From assembly GCA_963575745.1 (NCBI GenBank), contig CAUYUJ010021060.1:1-64000 (forward strand): 64,000 bases of DNA, given 5' to 3'. A program made the position numbers and the translations under genes. Origin of the DNA: Prorocentrum cordatum (Eukaryota; Sar; Dinophyceae; Prorocentrales; Prorocentraceae). Position 1 is the first letter of the stretch. Each line of letters opens with the position of its first letter. This document shows positions 11,224 through 19,471 of this stretch, piece after piece. The notes under the pieces are model-generated. The model ran no database searches. It had not been told where the DNA came from and saw only the letters and a list, made by a program, of their open reading frames with translations.

Positions 11224-11726
11224 GGAAGCGGAGTTTACCTCCCGCTCTCCCTCGGCCTTGTCCCGTCGGGGGGCTCACTCGAGCTGCATCGTGCCAGGCA
11301 GCCTGCCCCTGGCCCGCCGCGCGGGGGGCGCGTGGCGATCGGGCCACTTCGGCGACGCCTGCACTTGTTTGCGGCATTGTTTGCACTTGTTTGCGAGCAG
11401 GCCGCCTGCACTTGTTTGCGGCATTTTGCCGCGTCGAGCTGGACGGGACGAGCCAGAGTCAATCGATCGATTTGGACCGCTGGGGAGCCAACTTCGGACA
11501 TTGGGAGTGGGAGTATCTTGCCAGACAGGTTGGTAGAGCTCGACACGACGATAAGGATTCTCTAGTCGACATACCATCTGGGCCACCTGATCTCTCTCCC
11601 ACTTTACCTCACCATCCTGTTGCCCCATATAACTTTCATCAGTTGAGTGCACATCTCAAACGTACTCGAGAAGATCGATCGTTCTGTGCGAAGTGGAATA
11701 TCCCTTGTAATATCTCAGACGGCAAG
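11224..11726 (+). promoter_or_regulatory. LINE1 5' region with GC-rich motif and iterations
   Basis: It begins GGAAGCGGAGTTTACCTCCC, the same start as LINE2. A GC-rich motif (GGCCTTGTCCCGTCGGGGGG, 11254-11273) is shared with LINE2 at 19080 and with the Glu-rich element. GCACTTGTTTGCG is repeated at 11361, 11383 and 11408. The ORF1 frame stays open through this region, but the first ATG in good context (AAGATGG) is at 11727. No TATA-like promoter was recognised. Confidence 0.6.
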
Positions 11727-12773
11727 ATGGCTGCCTCATCAGCTGCTGCGGTCCCCGAGGTTTTCGCTATGGACGCCACTGATATGCCCGTTCCAGGAGC
11801 CAAGGAGGAGGAGGTCCCAGAGGGAAAACGGGTCAAAATTCAGACGGTTGAAGGCCTCGAGGAGGCCATGACAAAGGGGATGGACAAGATCACGACGCTT
11901 GTTGCATCTCTGGGAGGTAAGATGACGGAGGGCTTCCAATCAACACATCGAAGCATCACGGATCTCGGCACCCAGCTCAATGCTCGTGTTGATTCGGTGG
12001 AGAAAAATGTACAGCAGGCGATGACGGACATAGATGCTATTACTAAGAAGGTTGAGGATCAGAGGCTCCAGATAATCCAGCTCCAGCAGGCTCCTGCAGG
12101 TGGGGCCCCCAGAGCAGGCACCTCTACGACAGCGTCCTCGGCGGAAACTCGGCAGTCAGTGCAGAATTTCACCCCATCGTTCGTCGAGCTCAAGGGATGG
12201 GTGACGGACTGGAGGGATGCAGAGAAGCGTCAGGAGGAGATGTTATCACAGCAGGCGTTGAAATCACTGCTGAATGAGATCCTGGCTGGAGAATGGTTCA
12301 GTGGTGTGAAGGAGTTTCTGGACCTGAACCAATCAAAGAGGTTCAACACAGGTAGAGAGGCGTGGGGGTATTCGCGTGCTCGGCTCTATTTCCAGAATGG
12401 GGTTACCAGTGACCAGCTGTGGGATCTTCGTCGTCGACTCGTTGCCGCGATCGCCGACAACAAACTCCAGCACGCTCCCAGGGCCCTCAAGGTCCACGTG
12501 GAGGCCCCCCCCTGGAAGAAGCCCCATCTGGATGCCGCTGGGATCTTTCAGGCCAAGTTCAAGAGTTTCAAGAAGCATCATTCGAATCTCAGGGCTGAGA
12601 CGGGACCACCGATTACGTTCATGTGGGGCTCCAGTGACCACTTACCACCTCCAGGGAAGATTGTGGCCAAGTTCTCTCTGCAGAATGGCTGGGAGATCAC
12701 TCGTGCAATGAATCAGCTTGAGCCAGGGATCAACATTGATGAGTTGCGAGCGAGGATTTCCAGTACGAACTAG
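11727..12773 (+). CDS. LINE1 ORF1: coiled-coil RNA-binding-type protein
   Basis: 348 residues. The start is ATG at 11727 in context AAGATGG; the frame is open further upstream but without a comparable ATG. An N-terminal acidic/Ala-rich stretch contains a basic GKRVKIQ. It is followed by about 80 residues of heptad-like sequence (from about residue 45: MDKITTLV, ITDLGTQL, VEKNVQQAM, ITKKVEDQRLQI), which suggests a coiled coil. A Gly/Ala/Thr-rich linker leads to a folded-looking C-terminal half with ARLYFQNGVTSDQLWDLRRR. LINE2 ORF1 has the matching segment RIKFILETSITKDQIWDLQR. By analogy with LINE ORF1 proteins it should package the element RNA; that role is inferred. It ends in TAG, directly followed in the same frame by ORF2. 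Confidence 0.8.
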   Translation: MAASSAAAVPEVFAMDATDMPVPGAKEEEVPEGKRVKIQTVEGLEEAMTKGMDKITTLVASLGGKMTEGFQSTHRSITDLGTQLNARVDSVEKNVQQAMTDIDAITKKVEDQRLQIIQLQQAPAGGAPRAGTSTTASSAETRQSVQNFTPSFVELKGWVTDWRDAEKRQEEMLSQQALKSLLNEILAGEWFSGVKEFLDLNQSKRFNTGREAWGYSRARLYFQNGVTSDQLWDLRRRLVAAIADNKLQHAPRALKVHVEAPPWKKPHLDAAGIFQAKFKSFKKHHSNLRAETGPPITFMWGSSDHLPPPGKIVAKFSLQNGWEITRAMNQLEPGINIDELRARISSTN

Positions 12774-15700
12774 AGGTGCCACGACACCATTGCGTCATGG
12801 AATGTGCGTCGGGCAGGTGCAGAGAACGGCCATGACATAATTAATTCACTACGTCGTTTAGATGTGGGACTCGCGGGGTTGTGCGAGTGTCAGTTCCTTT
12901 CAGTTCGTGATCTCAGCATGCGAGGTTACACAATTTTTCGGAGTACTTGTCGGAAGGCTGCGGTGATTATGTCTAAGTCTTGGAGAGACTCGCTCAGAGC
13001 CACATATCGTGGCAAAGGTTTTGTCATTTGTAGTTATTCTAGTGTTACGGTTATTGTTGCATATATGCCACATGAGAGTATCAATGCCCTTACGGAAGAA
13101 CAGTATGAGCATGATGTGTATGAGCAGATATTGTTTGATATATCCCAAGTGCTTCGCACACATAGGTCTAAGTTCCCGAAGCAGCCGCAGGACCTGGTCT
13201 TCTTGACAGATGCTAACGTCGAACTCGAGCCAGATTCGGAGGTCAACGGCTTTAGAGTTACTGGATCAGGGCTTCTGGAGGCGTCTGGGATTGCTGGGGA
13301 GTCTACGGAGATTGATACTGGGATGGAGGAGGGAGCGGATGACGGCAACCCGTATATGACTCAAACAAAACATGGTGCACGCAAAGCCGGACCTCATAGG
13401 CTTGTCTCGGGCTTCGAAATTCGACGGGCGTCTAGGTTGCAATCGATGAGGAGGGCCCTACTGGACTTCTGCGGGCTCTGGGGCATCAGGATGGAGAACA
13501 CATTCGGGCAGAGGAGGGTTACTTTCAAATCAGGTACGGGGGTGGAGAAGGTGCTCGACTATGTTGGTGTCAGCCGTCGTTTACACAGGCAGGAGCTCAC
13601 CGTTGGCTGGATGCTGCCTTCGGAAGTCGGCCACGCCTGGACGGAGCACCCTTGCAGCAGATACGAGCGTGCGCTGTCTGACCACGCCTGCATAGTTGTT
13701 CGCTTGTCTTGTGCACCGTCTGCGAAGAGACGGACCCAGCCTGCTCGAAAATTCATCCACTTGCAACCGGTGTCACAGCTGGAGTTTGCGAAGAACATGG
13801 ACGATCGGGGCAGTCGTTACCGTGCTCTGTGCCAGGAAAATGCTGACCCAGAGGATCGACAGGAGATGTTGGATACGCTGGGACCTGACCTCATAAAGGC
13901 CGCCGAGGAGACCCCCCAGAAAGATATCAATCCCAGGAATAATGTGCCAAAGAAATCCGAGATCCACTGGGCCGCCCAGGCAAGTAAACGTGAAGCTCTT
14001 CGTCGGGGGGATAGAGAGGAGGCTAAACGGTGCTCAAAGATTGTGAGGAGAGAAAGAAGGAGGCTAGAGGCAAGAGTACAGAGGTGGAGGACGGAAATGA
14101 ACACGAGGAGGAGGAGGAGGGCCAAGACGGAGACGTTGATCCTTGCCAACGGGATGGAGTCTCAGAACCGCGAGGAGTGGGGGGACGAGATATTGGGGCA
14201 CATGAAGTCTAAGGTGGAGGACCCCGAGGCCAGAGAGGTGACCCTGCGTGAGCTTCAGTCGCTGCGTGGTCTATGTTCGGGAAGCGGATCCTCAGAGGTG
14301 TTCTCGATGTCGCTCCTGCTGCGGGCGAGGGCGAAGCTGTCCACGGGAAAGGCCCCAGGTCCCGACAACGTGACTGTCACGATGTTGAAACAGCTCTCGT
14401 GGGCATCTGTGCGACGTGTTCTGGTGAGCTTCCAAGGTGTGTATTCCAGAAGGTTATGTTGTCCCGACAGTTGGCGTCAACTAGCTGCCACACTCATGCC
14501 AAAAGAAATGGACATACAACATTTGACAGATACACGTATGCTATGTCTACAGTCGTGTCTTATGAAATGGTACATGACATGTATTGTGATGCTGATTGAG
14601 AAGAGGATTGAGGAGCACCGACACTATGTATGCCTGTACGGATTCAGATCGGGACGCAAAACATCGGAAATCACCAGCGTTGCCAAGAGGCTCAGCCAGC
14701 ACTCCGCTGTCTGGGGCAAAGGAGACAGTTTGTGGCTTGCCAATCTTGATATCTTACAAGCTTTCGATAATGTTACTCCGTGCCTCGCCATGCGCTGTCT
14801 TCGTGCTCTTGACATACCTGCTGATCTCATTGTGGCGTTGATTGAACCCATGATGGATAATCAGTGCGTGGCCAGCTTCGAGGGCATCGAGGCATCGTCA
14901 GCGGTCTATTGGGACAAATCTATTCGAACGGGAGGAGTAGAGGGACCTATGATTTTTCTGGCAGTTTCTATTGTACTCTGGAGAGATGTTATCGACAGAT
15001 GGAGGCAAGAAACGCAGTACGGCATCAAATTGGAAAATGATGAGCGCATGTTCAATGGTGAGCGTATGACCCACAGTTTCTGGGCAGATAATCTTTTGTT
15101 GTATGCGAAGACCCGCACTGACCTTGAGTTGATGGTGCGTGACATGAGTATCCCCCTGATGAATGCAGGAATGACCTGGAAGCCGAAATCTTTGATGTAT
15201 ATTTACTTTGGTGCGCCGCCTGGCATCCCGCCGTCCCCTGAGCAGGATATCCGTGTGCTGGTGCCGTCTAGTGACGCCGCTCTTGGGACCCGAGAAGTGG
15301 TCCTACCGCGTGTTCAAGCGTTTGAGATCCTGGGAGCCACTCTGGAGGAGACCTGGAAGGACCACTCGGACTCAGAGGCCATGCTCCAGAAAGCCCAGAG
15401 GATGTTCTTTGGGGAAATCGCGTATTACCGCTGTTCTGGGATTGACTTGGCTGAAAGATTTACTCGCTATCAAGCTAAAGTGATTGCTGCATTATTATTC
15501 AACTGTGAGGGCAGAACGCCCGACTATTCTACCATTGCTGCTGTTCACTATTTTGAAGGCAGATGTCTAGCTATAATGTCAGGTATACGCAAGCGGAGAA
15601 CTGAAGGCTGGTCTGAGTTTCAACGTAGGCGATACAAAGCGGGACGACAGAGTTTTGCTGGACTTGGATTCCGAAGTGCGGTGCAGATATGGATATTTCG

Positions 15701-16949
15701 TTGTTGGGATTGGGCTAAGGATGTCTCAGTTGCTGCAAGTATTCGTATGAGGAGATACACAACACACACAGAGGAGGAGGAGGGAGAGACGGTACCAAAT
15801 CGGCGTCAGAGGAAAACTCGGGCGATGGCGGCGGCGGCGACTTCTCAAACATATCATGTATCTCAGATATCCCAGATGTCGAGTGGCTGTCGCCGGCGTA
15901 CACCAGATGATCAGCCTGCCATACCTGAGGAGTCGGACATGTCACGTGAATGGATGATATCTAGGCTGGCCATGTTACATGGAAGGGGGAAGTGGACGGA
16001 ACATCGTGACACATGTATTCTAGCAATGCCTGTAAAAGATAGGAAGCAGCTGACACGCATGAACATAGGCGGCCGCCCCCGTGGACATACTGCGTGGGAC
16101 TGGTGCTTGTGCGATCTCTTTGGTGGTGAGTGGTACCTCTCATTCGACAGTTCCGCTGGGTCCCGTGAGAAATACTGCAAGCATTTGCTGACTGTGATTG
16201 GTATGCAACACTTGTTCGACTTGTTTGTTCTACCCAGGCCGCCTGGTGTGAGACATGTGAAGGCAGAGGAGGAGGAGGAGAGTGAGATGAATGAGAGGAT
16301 GAGCAAACGTATTGCCGCAAATTTTGAGAATGAAACGGAGTGGAGGTGTGAGAATATTGAGCGTCTTGGGATGGAGATCTTGGGAGATAGTAAGACTGTT
16401 GTAAACTGGATGTGTGGTGAGTGGCAGATTCGCAACAAGCAGTATGTACGACTGGTGGGAACACTACAAAATACGGTATCGATGCTGTCTGGATGGGGAC
16501 TGACCTCACCTGCATCGGGACAGAATCTGTATAAGCATTTCTTTCGTGAGGGTAATGAGCGTGCGGATAAATTGTCGTGGGAGGCCAGAGGTGGCCAAAC
16601 TATTACTCGCTGGTTTGCATATGATAAGTTCCTCAGTACTCGTAAGACTGCTCTCCGTGGTGCATTCGATGGGGGTGTCAGTAATGAAGGATGTGGAGGT
16701 GGGTGGTGGCTTCAGATTGGCGTTGTAGGTAGGGGTTCCAGCGTGCAGGTTGATTTTCCCATCTCCTCCTCCTCCTCCTCCTCCTCTTCCTCCTGCACCA
16801 GCTCGCACAGCTTCCATTGGCACGATGTGGCCGAGGAGGCGATGAGCTTGCCTCCTGGTAGCACGGTAACCTGCTGTGAACTAGCTGCCTGCGCTGCCCT
16901 GACGAGAGCTGCTGCTAAGGTGGCGTGCGCTCTGCTACGACCTACCTAA
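12774..16949 (+). CDS. LINE1 ORF2: endonuclease / reverse transcriptase / permuted RNase H
   Basis: An open frame of 1391 codons in the same frame as ORF1, separated from it only by TAG. No ATG precedes the first endonuclease motif ASWNV (Asn codon 12801), so readthrough or reinitiation is needed. APE-type endonuclease: ASWN, LCECQ (Glu codon 12885), TDANVE (Asp codon 13209), LDYV and SDH (Asp codon 13680). A basic linker follows. Reverse transcriptase: KAPGPDNV, YGFRSGRKTSEI, motif A LDILQAFD (Asp codons 14748 and 14766), motif B TGGVEGP, motif C FWADN (Asp codon 15087), and WKPKSL. C-terminal RNase H with permuted motif order from 16371. A (TCC)n run near 16762 encodes poly-Ser in a loop. 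It would nick the target, prime cDNA synthesis and remove RNA. No frameshift or stop is seen. Confidence 0.9.
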   Translation, partial: RCHDTIASWNVRRAGAENGHDIINSLRRLDVGLAGLCECQFLSVRDLSMRGYTIFRSTCRKAAVIMSKSWRDSLRATYRGKGFVICSYSSVTVIVAYMPHESINALTEEQYEHDVYEQILFDISQVLRTHRSKFPKQPQDLVFLTDANVELEPDSEVNGFRVTGSGLLEASGIAGESTEIDTGMEEGADDGNPYMTQTKHGARKAGPHRLVSGFEIRRASRLQSMRRALLDFCGLWGIRMENTFGQRRVTFKSGTGVEKVLDYVGVSRRLHRQELTVGWMLPSEVGHAWTEHPCSRYERALSDHACIVVRLSCAPSAKRRTQPARKFIHLQPVSQLEFAKNMDDRGSRYRALCQENADPEDRQEMLDTLGPDLIKAAEETPQKDINPRNNVPKKSEIHWAAQASKREALRRGDREEAKRCSKIVRRERRRLEARVQRWRTEMNTRRRRRAKTETLILANGMESQNREEWGDEILGHMKSKVEDPEAREVTLRELQSLRGLCSGSGSSEVFSMSLLLRARAKLSTGKAPGPDNVTVTMLKQLSWASVRRVLVSFQGVYSRRLCCPDSWRQLAATLMPKEMDIQHLTDTRMLCLQSCLMKWYMTCIVMLIEKRIEEHRHYVCLYGFRSGRKTSEITSVAKRLSQHSAVWGKGDSLWLANLDILQAFDNVTPCLAMRCLRALDIPADLIVALIEPMMDNQCVASFEGIEASSAVYWDKSIRTGGVEGPMIFLAVSIVLWRDVIDRWRQETQYGIKLENDERMFNGERMTHSFWADNLLLYAKTRTDLELMVRDMSIPLMNAGMTWKPKSLMYIYFGAPPGIPPSPEQDIRVLVPSSDAALGTREVVLPRVQAFEILGATLEETWKDHSDSEAMLQKAQRMFFGEIAYYRCSGIDLAERFTRYQAKVIAALLFNCEGRTPDYSTIAAVHYFEGRCLAIMSGIRKRRTEGWSEFQRRRYKAGRQSFAGLGFRSAVQIWIFRCWDWAKDVSVAASIRMRRYTTHTEEEEGETVPNRRQRKTRAMAAAATSQTYHVSQISQMSSGCRRRTPDDQPAIPEESDMSREWMISRLAMLHGRGKWTEHRDTCILAMPVKDRKQLTRMNIGGRPRGHTAWDWCLCDLFGGEWYLSFDSSAGSREKYCKHLLTVIGMQHLFDLFVLPRPPGVRHVKAEEEEESEMNERMSKRIAANFENETEWRCENIERLGMEILGDSKTVVNWMCGEWQIRNKQYVRLVGTLQNTVSMLSGWGLTSPASGQNLYKHFFREGNERADKLSWEARGGQTITRWFAYDKFLSTRKTALRGAFDGGVSNEGCGGGWWLQIGVVGRGSSVQVDFPISSSSSSSSSSCTSSHSFHWHDVAEEAMSLPPGSTVTCCELAACAALTRAAAKVACALLRPT
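16371..16946 (+). other. Circularly permuted RNase H domain in LINE1 ORF2
   Basis: Motif order: GDSKTVVNWM (Asp codon 16386), then FFREGNERADKL (Asp codon 16566), then GAFDGG...GCGGGW (Asp codon 16668), then TCCELAA (Glu codon 16878). In ordinary RNase H the order is FDGG, then xEL, then DS, then REGNxxAD. The protein ends 22 residues after the Glu, as expected if the chain stops after the first helix of the normal fold. All four acidic positions are present. Confidence 0.8.
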
Positions 16950-17027
16950 GATGGTGGGGGCTCAGTTGCACTGCTCCGCCGATTCGGATTCGGATTCTAG
17001 TGGCGGACCGCAAACCGCAAAAAAACC
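16950..17027 (+). other. LINE1 3' UTR
   Basis: About 78 nt. TCCGCC (16975-16980) can pair with GGCGGA (17002-17007) around a GATTCG repeat. The end is GACCGCAAACCGCAAAAAAA. A small 3' stem-loop plus short tandem tail is typical of non-LTR elements; its role in reverse-transcriptase recognition is inferred. Confidence 0.65.
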
Positions 17028-17057
17028 AAGGTTGACGGTTTACCGCCGGCGCCCAGT
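17024..17057 (+). repeat. Foldback right half interrupted by LINE1 (A2)
   Basis: AACCAAGGTTGACGG plus TTACCGCCGGCGCCCAGT forms the right part of an A2 foldback whose left part lies upstream of LINE1. The array resumes directly after it. Confidence 0.85.
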
Positions 17058-18925
17058 AATTCCGGCGCGCCAGAGAGCTAGTTGGCTCGAAACAAAAGAA
17101 CTGAACTTTTGACAACTTTTGGTCGTTTGAAAATTTTGTTCTCGAAATAACTCGTAGAGCTTCCCTGAGCAAGTTATTGCTGGAAGCTTAAGAGTAATTC
17201 CGGGGAGCTGGAGAGCTAGTTGGCAAGAAAAATCTCGACGGACCTTTTGGTGACTTTTGGTCGGTTGAAAAATTTGTTCTCGAAATTCAACAATTCGTTT
17301 GAGCTCTAGTATTTTTTCCAATGATATTCGATCTTATTCCCGCTCGCCATCTTGATCTCAGCTCGATCGGGTAACTTTGAAGGCCAAAAAGCAGGCAGGC
17401 GGGAACGGCCGTTTCGAGTCATCTTGATACGCGCTGTCGGTTTTCTCAAGATAACTCGAGCTTCAGGACAACTACAGAGCTGGTCAGCACAGCTAATGCA
17501 TTCAGAATGATCAGGCGCGTTCGCCTGTTGAATCCAGAGGTCTGAACTCGGTCTGCTAGCCGAGCTAGGTCCGCAAACCTATTCGTATTATTCGAGTCAT
17601 TGTAGCAGACGCTCTCGGTTTTTCGGTACTTAACTCGATCTGTAGGGCACCACAGAGCTGATAATCACAGAAATCGATTGAGAATTATCAGGCGCGTTCG
17701 TCTGTTGAATCACGAGCTCTGAACTCGGCCTGCTCCCCGAGCTAGGTTCGCGAACCTATTGGTATTGTTCGAGTCATCTTGAGAAGTGCTCTCGGTTTTC
17801 TGTACTTAAATCGTGCTGGGGGAGGGCTACAGTGCTGCTGGTCACAGGAATCGATTTCGAGACATCAGGCGCGTCCGTTCGTCGAACCGAGAGCTCAGAA
17901 CTCGGTCTACTGCTCGAACGAGATCCGCGAAACTGTTGTATTATTCGAGTCATCCTGAGAGGTACTCTCGGTTTTCTGCACTTAACTCAGGCTGTATGGG
18001 GGGCTGCAGAGCTGGTAATCACAGGAATCGATCCGCAGACATCAGACGCGTCCGCCTGTCGCATTCAGAGGTCTGAACTCGGTTTCATACTCGAGCTCGA
18101 TTGGAAAACTGTTCGTTTGTTTTGTTAGAGTCATCTTGAGAGGTCTATAATCGCTTGGGCTGAAAAACTAGTCGTTCTCTGAAATTCTTTTCCACATTAT
18201 ATATTGTCAGGAAGCTCTACGAGTCCCCCGGCGGTAAGAAAGGTTGACGGTTTACCGCCGGCGCCGAGTTTGACAATTCGTTAGAGCTCTAGTATTTTTC
18301 CGGTGATATTCGATCTTATTTCCGCTCGCAATCTTGATCTCATCTCGATCGGGTGAATATTACTATCGAAAAGCACTGTGGCGGGATCGGCCGTTTCGAG
18401 TCATCTTGATGCACGCCGACGGTTTTCCGAACATAACTCGAGCTGTAGGACAGCTACAGAGCTGGTAGGCACAGCTAATCGATGTAGAATGAAAAGGCGC
18501 GTTCGCCTGTCGAATCCAGAGGCCTGAACTCGGTCTGTTAGCCGAGCTAGGTGCACAAACTTATTCGTATCATTCGAGTCATCTTGACAGGCGCTCTCGG
18601 TTTTCTGTACTTAACTCGAGCTGCAGGACAGCTACAGAGCTGATATTTACAGGAACCCATTCAGAATCATCAGTTGCGTTTGTCTGTCGAATCCAGAGCT
18701 CTGAACTCGGTTTGCTGCCCGATCTAGAATCGCAAAATTATTCGTATTGGTCGAGTCATCTTGAGAAGTGCTACCGGTTTTCTTCACTCAACTCGCGCTG
18801 AGGGGGACTAATGAGGAGTCGATTCGCAGACATCAGACGCGCCCGCCTGTCGCATTCAGAGGAATATTCACCATGAGTCGGACTGTGGGTAGGTGCTATC
18901 GGTTGTCTCAACTGAAGTCGAGCTA
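17058..18925. repeat. Satellite array, block 2
   Basis: No gene is seen. It holds the same leader segment and monomers as block 1, including another right-arm module (ACTCGTAGAGCTTCCC at about 17151). One full unit spans 17151-18269 and a shortened one runs to 18925. Confidence 0.85.
18210..18269 (+). repeat. Foldback hairpin, type A1
   Basis: Preceded by ACATTATATATTGTCAG. The stem is perfect and the loop is TAAGAAAGGTTGACGG. The end reads GCCGAGT. Confidence 0.8.
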
Positions 18926-18962
18926 GGAAGCTCTACGAGTCCCCCGGCGGTAACCAAGGTTG
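18926..18962 (+). repeat. Left half of the A2 foldback that received LINE2
   Basis: Preceded by CGAGCTA, with stem CCGGCGGTAA and loop AACCAAGGTTG. AACCAAGGTTG (18952-18962) is repeated exactly at 25193-25203, an 11-bp target-site duplication that frames LINE2. Confidence 0.85.
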
Positions 18963-18991
18963 GGGAAGCGGAGTTTACCTCCCGCTCTCCC
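18963..18991 (+). repeat. Duplicated LINE 5' leader fragment before the spliced leader
   Basis: These 29 nt repeat the first bases of LINE2's own 5' region (GGGAAGCGGAGTTTACCTCC..., seen again from 19049) and stop where CCC joins the spliced leader. They may reflect a template switch during insertion or the remnant of an earlier copy at the same site. Confidence 0.75.
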
Positions 18992-19012
18992 CCGTAGCCA
19001 TTTTGGCTCAAG
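18992..19012 (+). other. Complete dinoflagellate spliced-leader relic
   Basis: 21 nt, beginning CCGTAGCC and ending TTGGCTCAAG, match the conserved part of the 22-nt dinoflagellate spliced leader. The variable first base is C here. The leader is joined to GAAGCTCTACGAG, which elsewhere in the array follows TTGTCAG. The junction is therefore a mature trans-splice product copied back into DNA. No leader donor site (GT) follows it, so this is not a leader gene. Confidence 0.93.
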
Positions 19013-19048
19013 GAAGCTCTACGAGTCCCCCGGCGGTAACAAAGGTTG
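19013..19048 (+). repeat. Foldback left half captured by LINE2
   Basis: GAAGCTCTACGAG, CCCCCGGCGGTAA and CAAAGGTTG follow the spliced leader directly. The loop is closer to A1 than to the A2 target (AACCAAGG) that surrounds the element. It is thus best read as part of the retrotransposed RNA. Confidence 0.75.
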
Positions 19049-19471
19049 GGGAAGCGGAGTTTACCTCCCGCTCTCCCCCGGCCTTGGCCCGTCGGGGGGC
19101 TCCTCGAGCTGCATCGTGCAGTCAGGGATTTCTGTTTTGCTCTCCATACCCGAACTGTATACCACACATCCCAATTTTGTCTCTCGCTTGTGTTATTCTC
19201 GAACATTGTTGTGGATTGATCTTCAGTATTCGTCACGGCGGAGACTGAGAGGAAGAGGCTCCCGTCGGAGTACGATTTCAGGGCACTGGACAGAGCGTAC
19301 AAGAGGAGAAAGACGGCACAGGCTCAGGAGGACCCCATTGTCGGTGACGATTTCTCAGATTTGGGAGCAGACGAAGGTTATTCTTTGGATATCGATCAGA
19401 TTGATAATTTCATTCAAACACTTAATCGTCCAGGAACCAGATACGTCGGTAATCACCTTGCCATTCCAGAG

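Larger units (their letters stand above)
11179..17035 (+). mobile_element. LINE1: APE-type non-LTR retrotransposon with uninterrupted ORFs
   Basis: Layout: leader relic, foldback left half (11191-11223), 5' region, ORF1, in-frame TAG, ORF2, short 3' UTR, then the foldback right half. AAGGTTGA occurs at 11216-11223 and again at 17028-17035, placing the element in the loop of the array foldback. No long terminal repeats are present. The 3' end is a short tandem (ACCGCAA twice) plus an A run, typical of non-LTR elements. Both ORFs are open throughout, so this is the least damaged element of the window. LINE2 is a diverged relative with the same layout. Confidence 0.88.

Noticed and set aside
15087-15092. 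WADN as a sign that LINE1 is dead
   Set aside because: Both diverged LINEs share it and LINE1 is otherwise uninterrupted, so a family trait is more likely.
15911-16515. Overlapping minus-strand frames of up to 184 codons in LINE1 ORF2
   Set aside because: Antisense shadows of the RT-RNase H coding region; no motif of their own.
11179-17035. LTR retrotransposon
   Set aside because: No long terminal repeats, protease or integrase. The flanking repeated sequence is the target foldback, found without any element many times.
18992-19012. A spliced-leader RNA gene
   Set aside because: The leader is followed by the foldback arm, not by a GT donor and Sm-site region, and it lies inside a retroelement.
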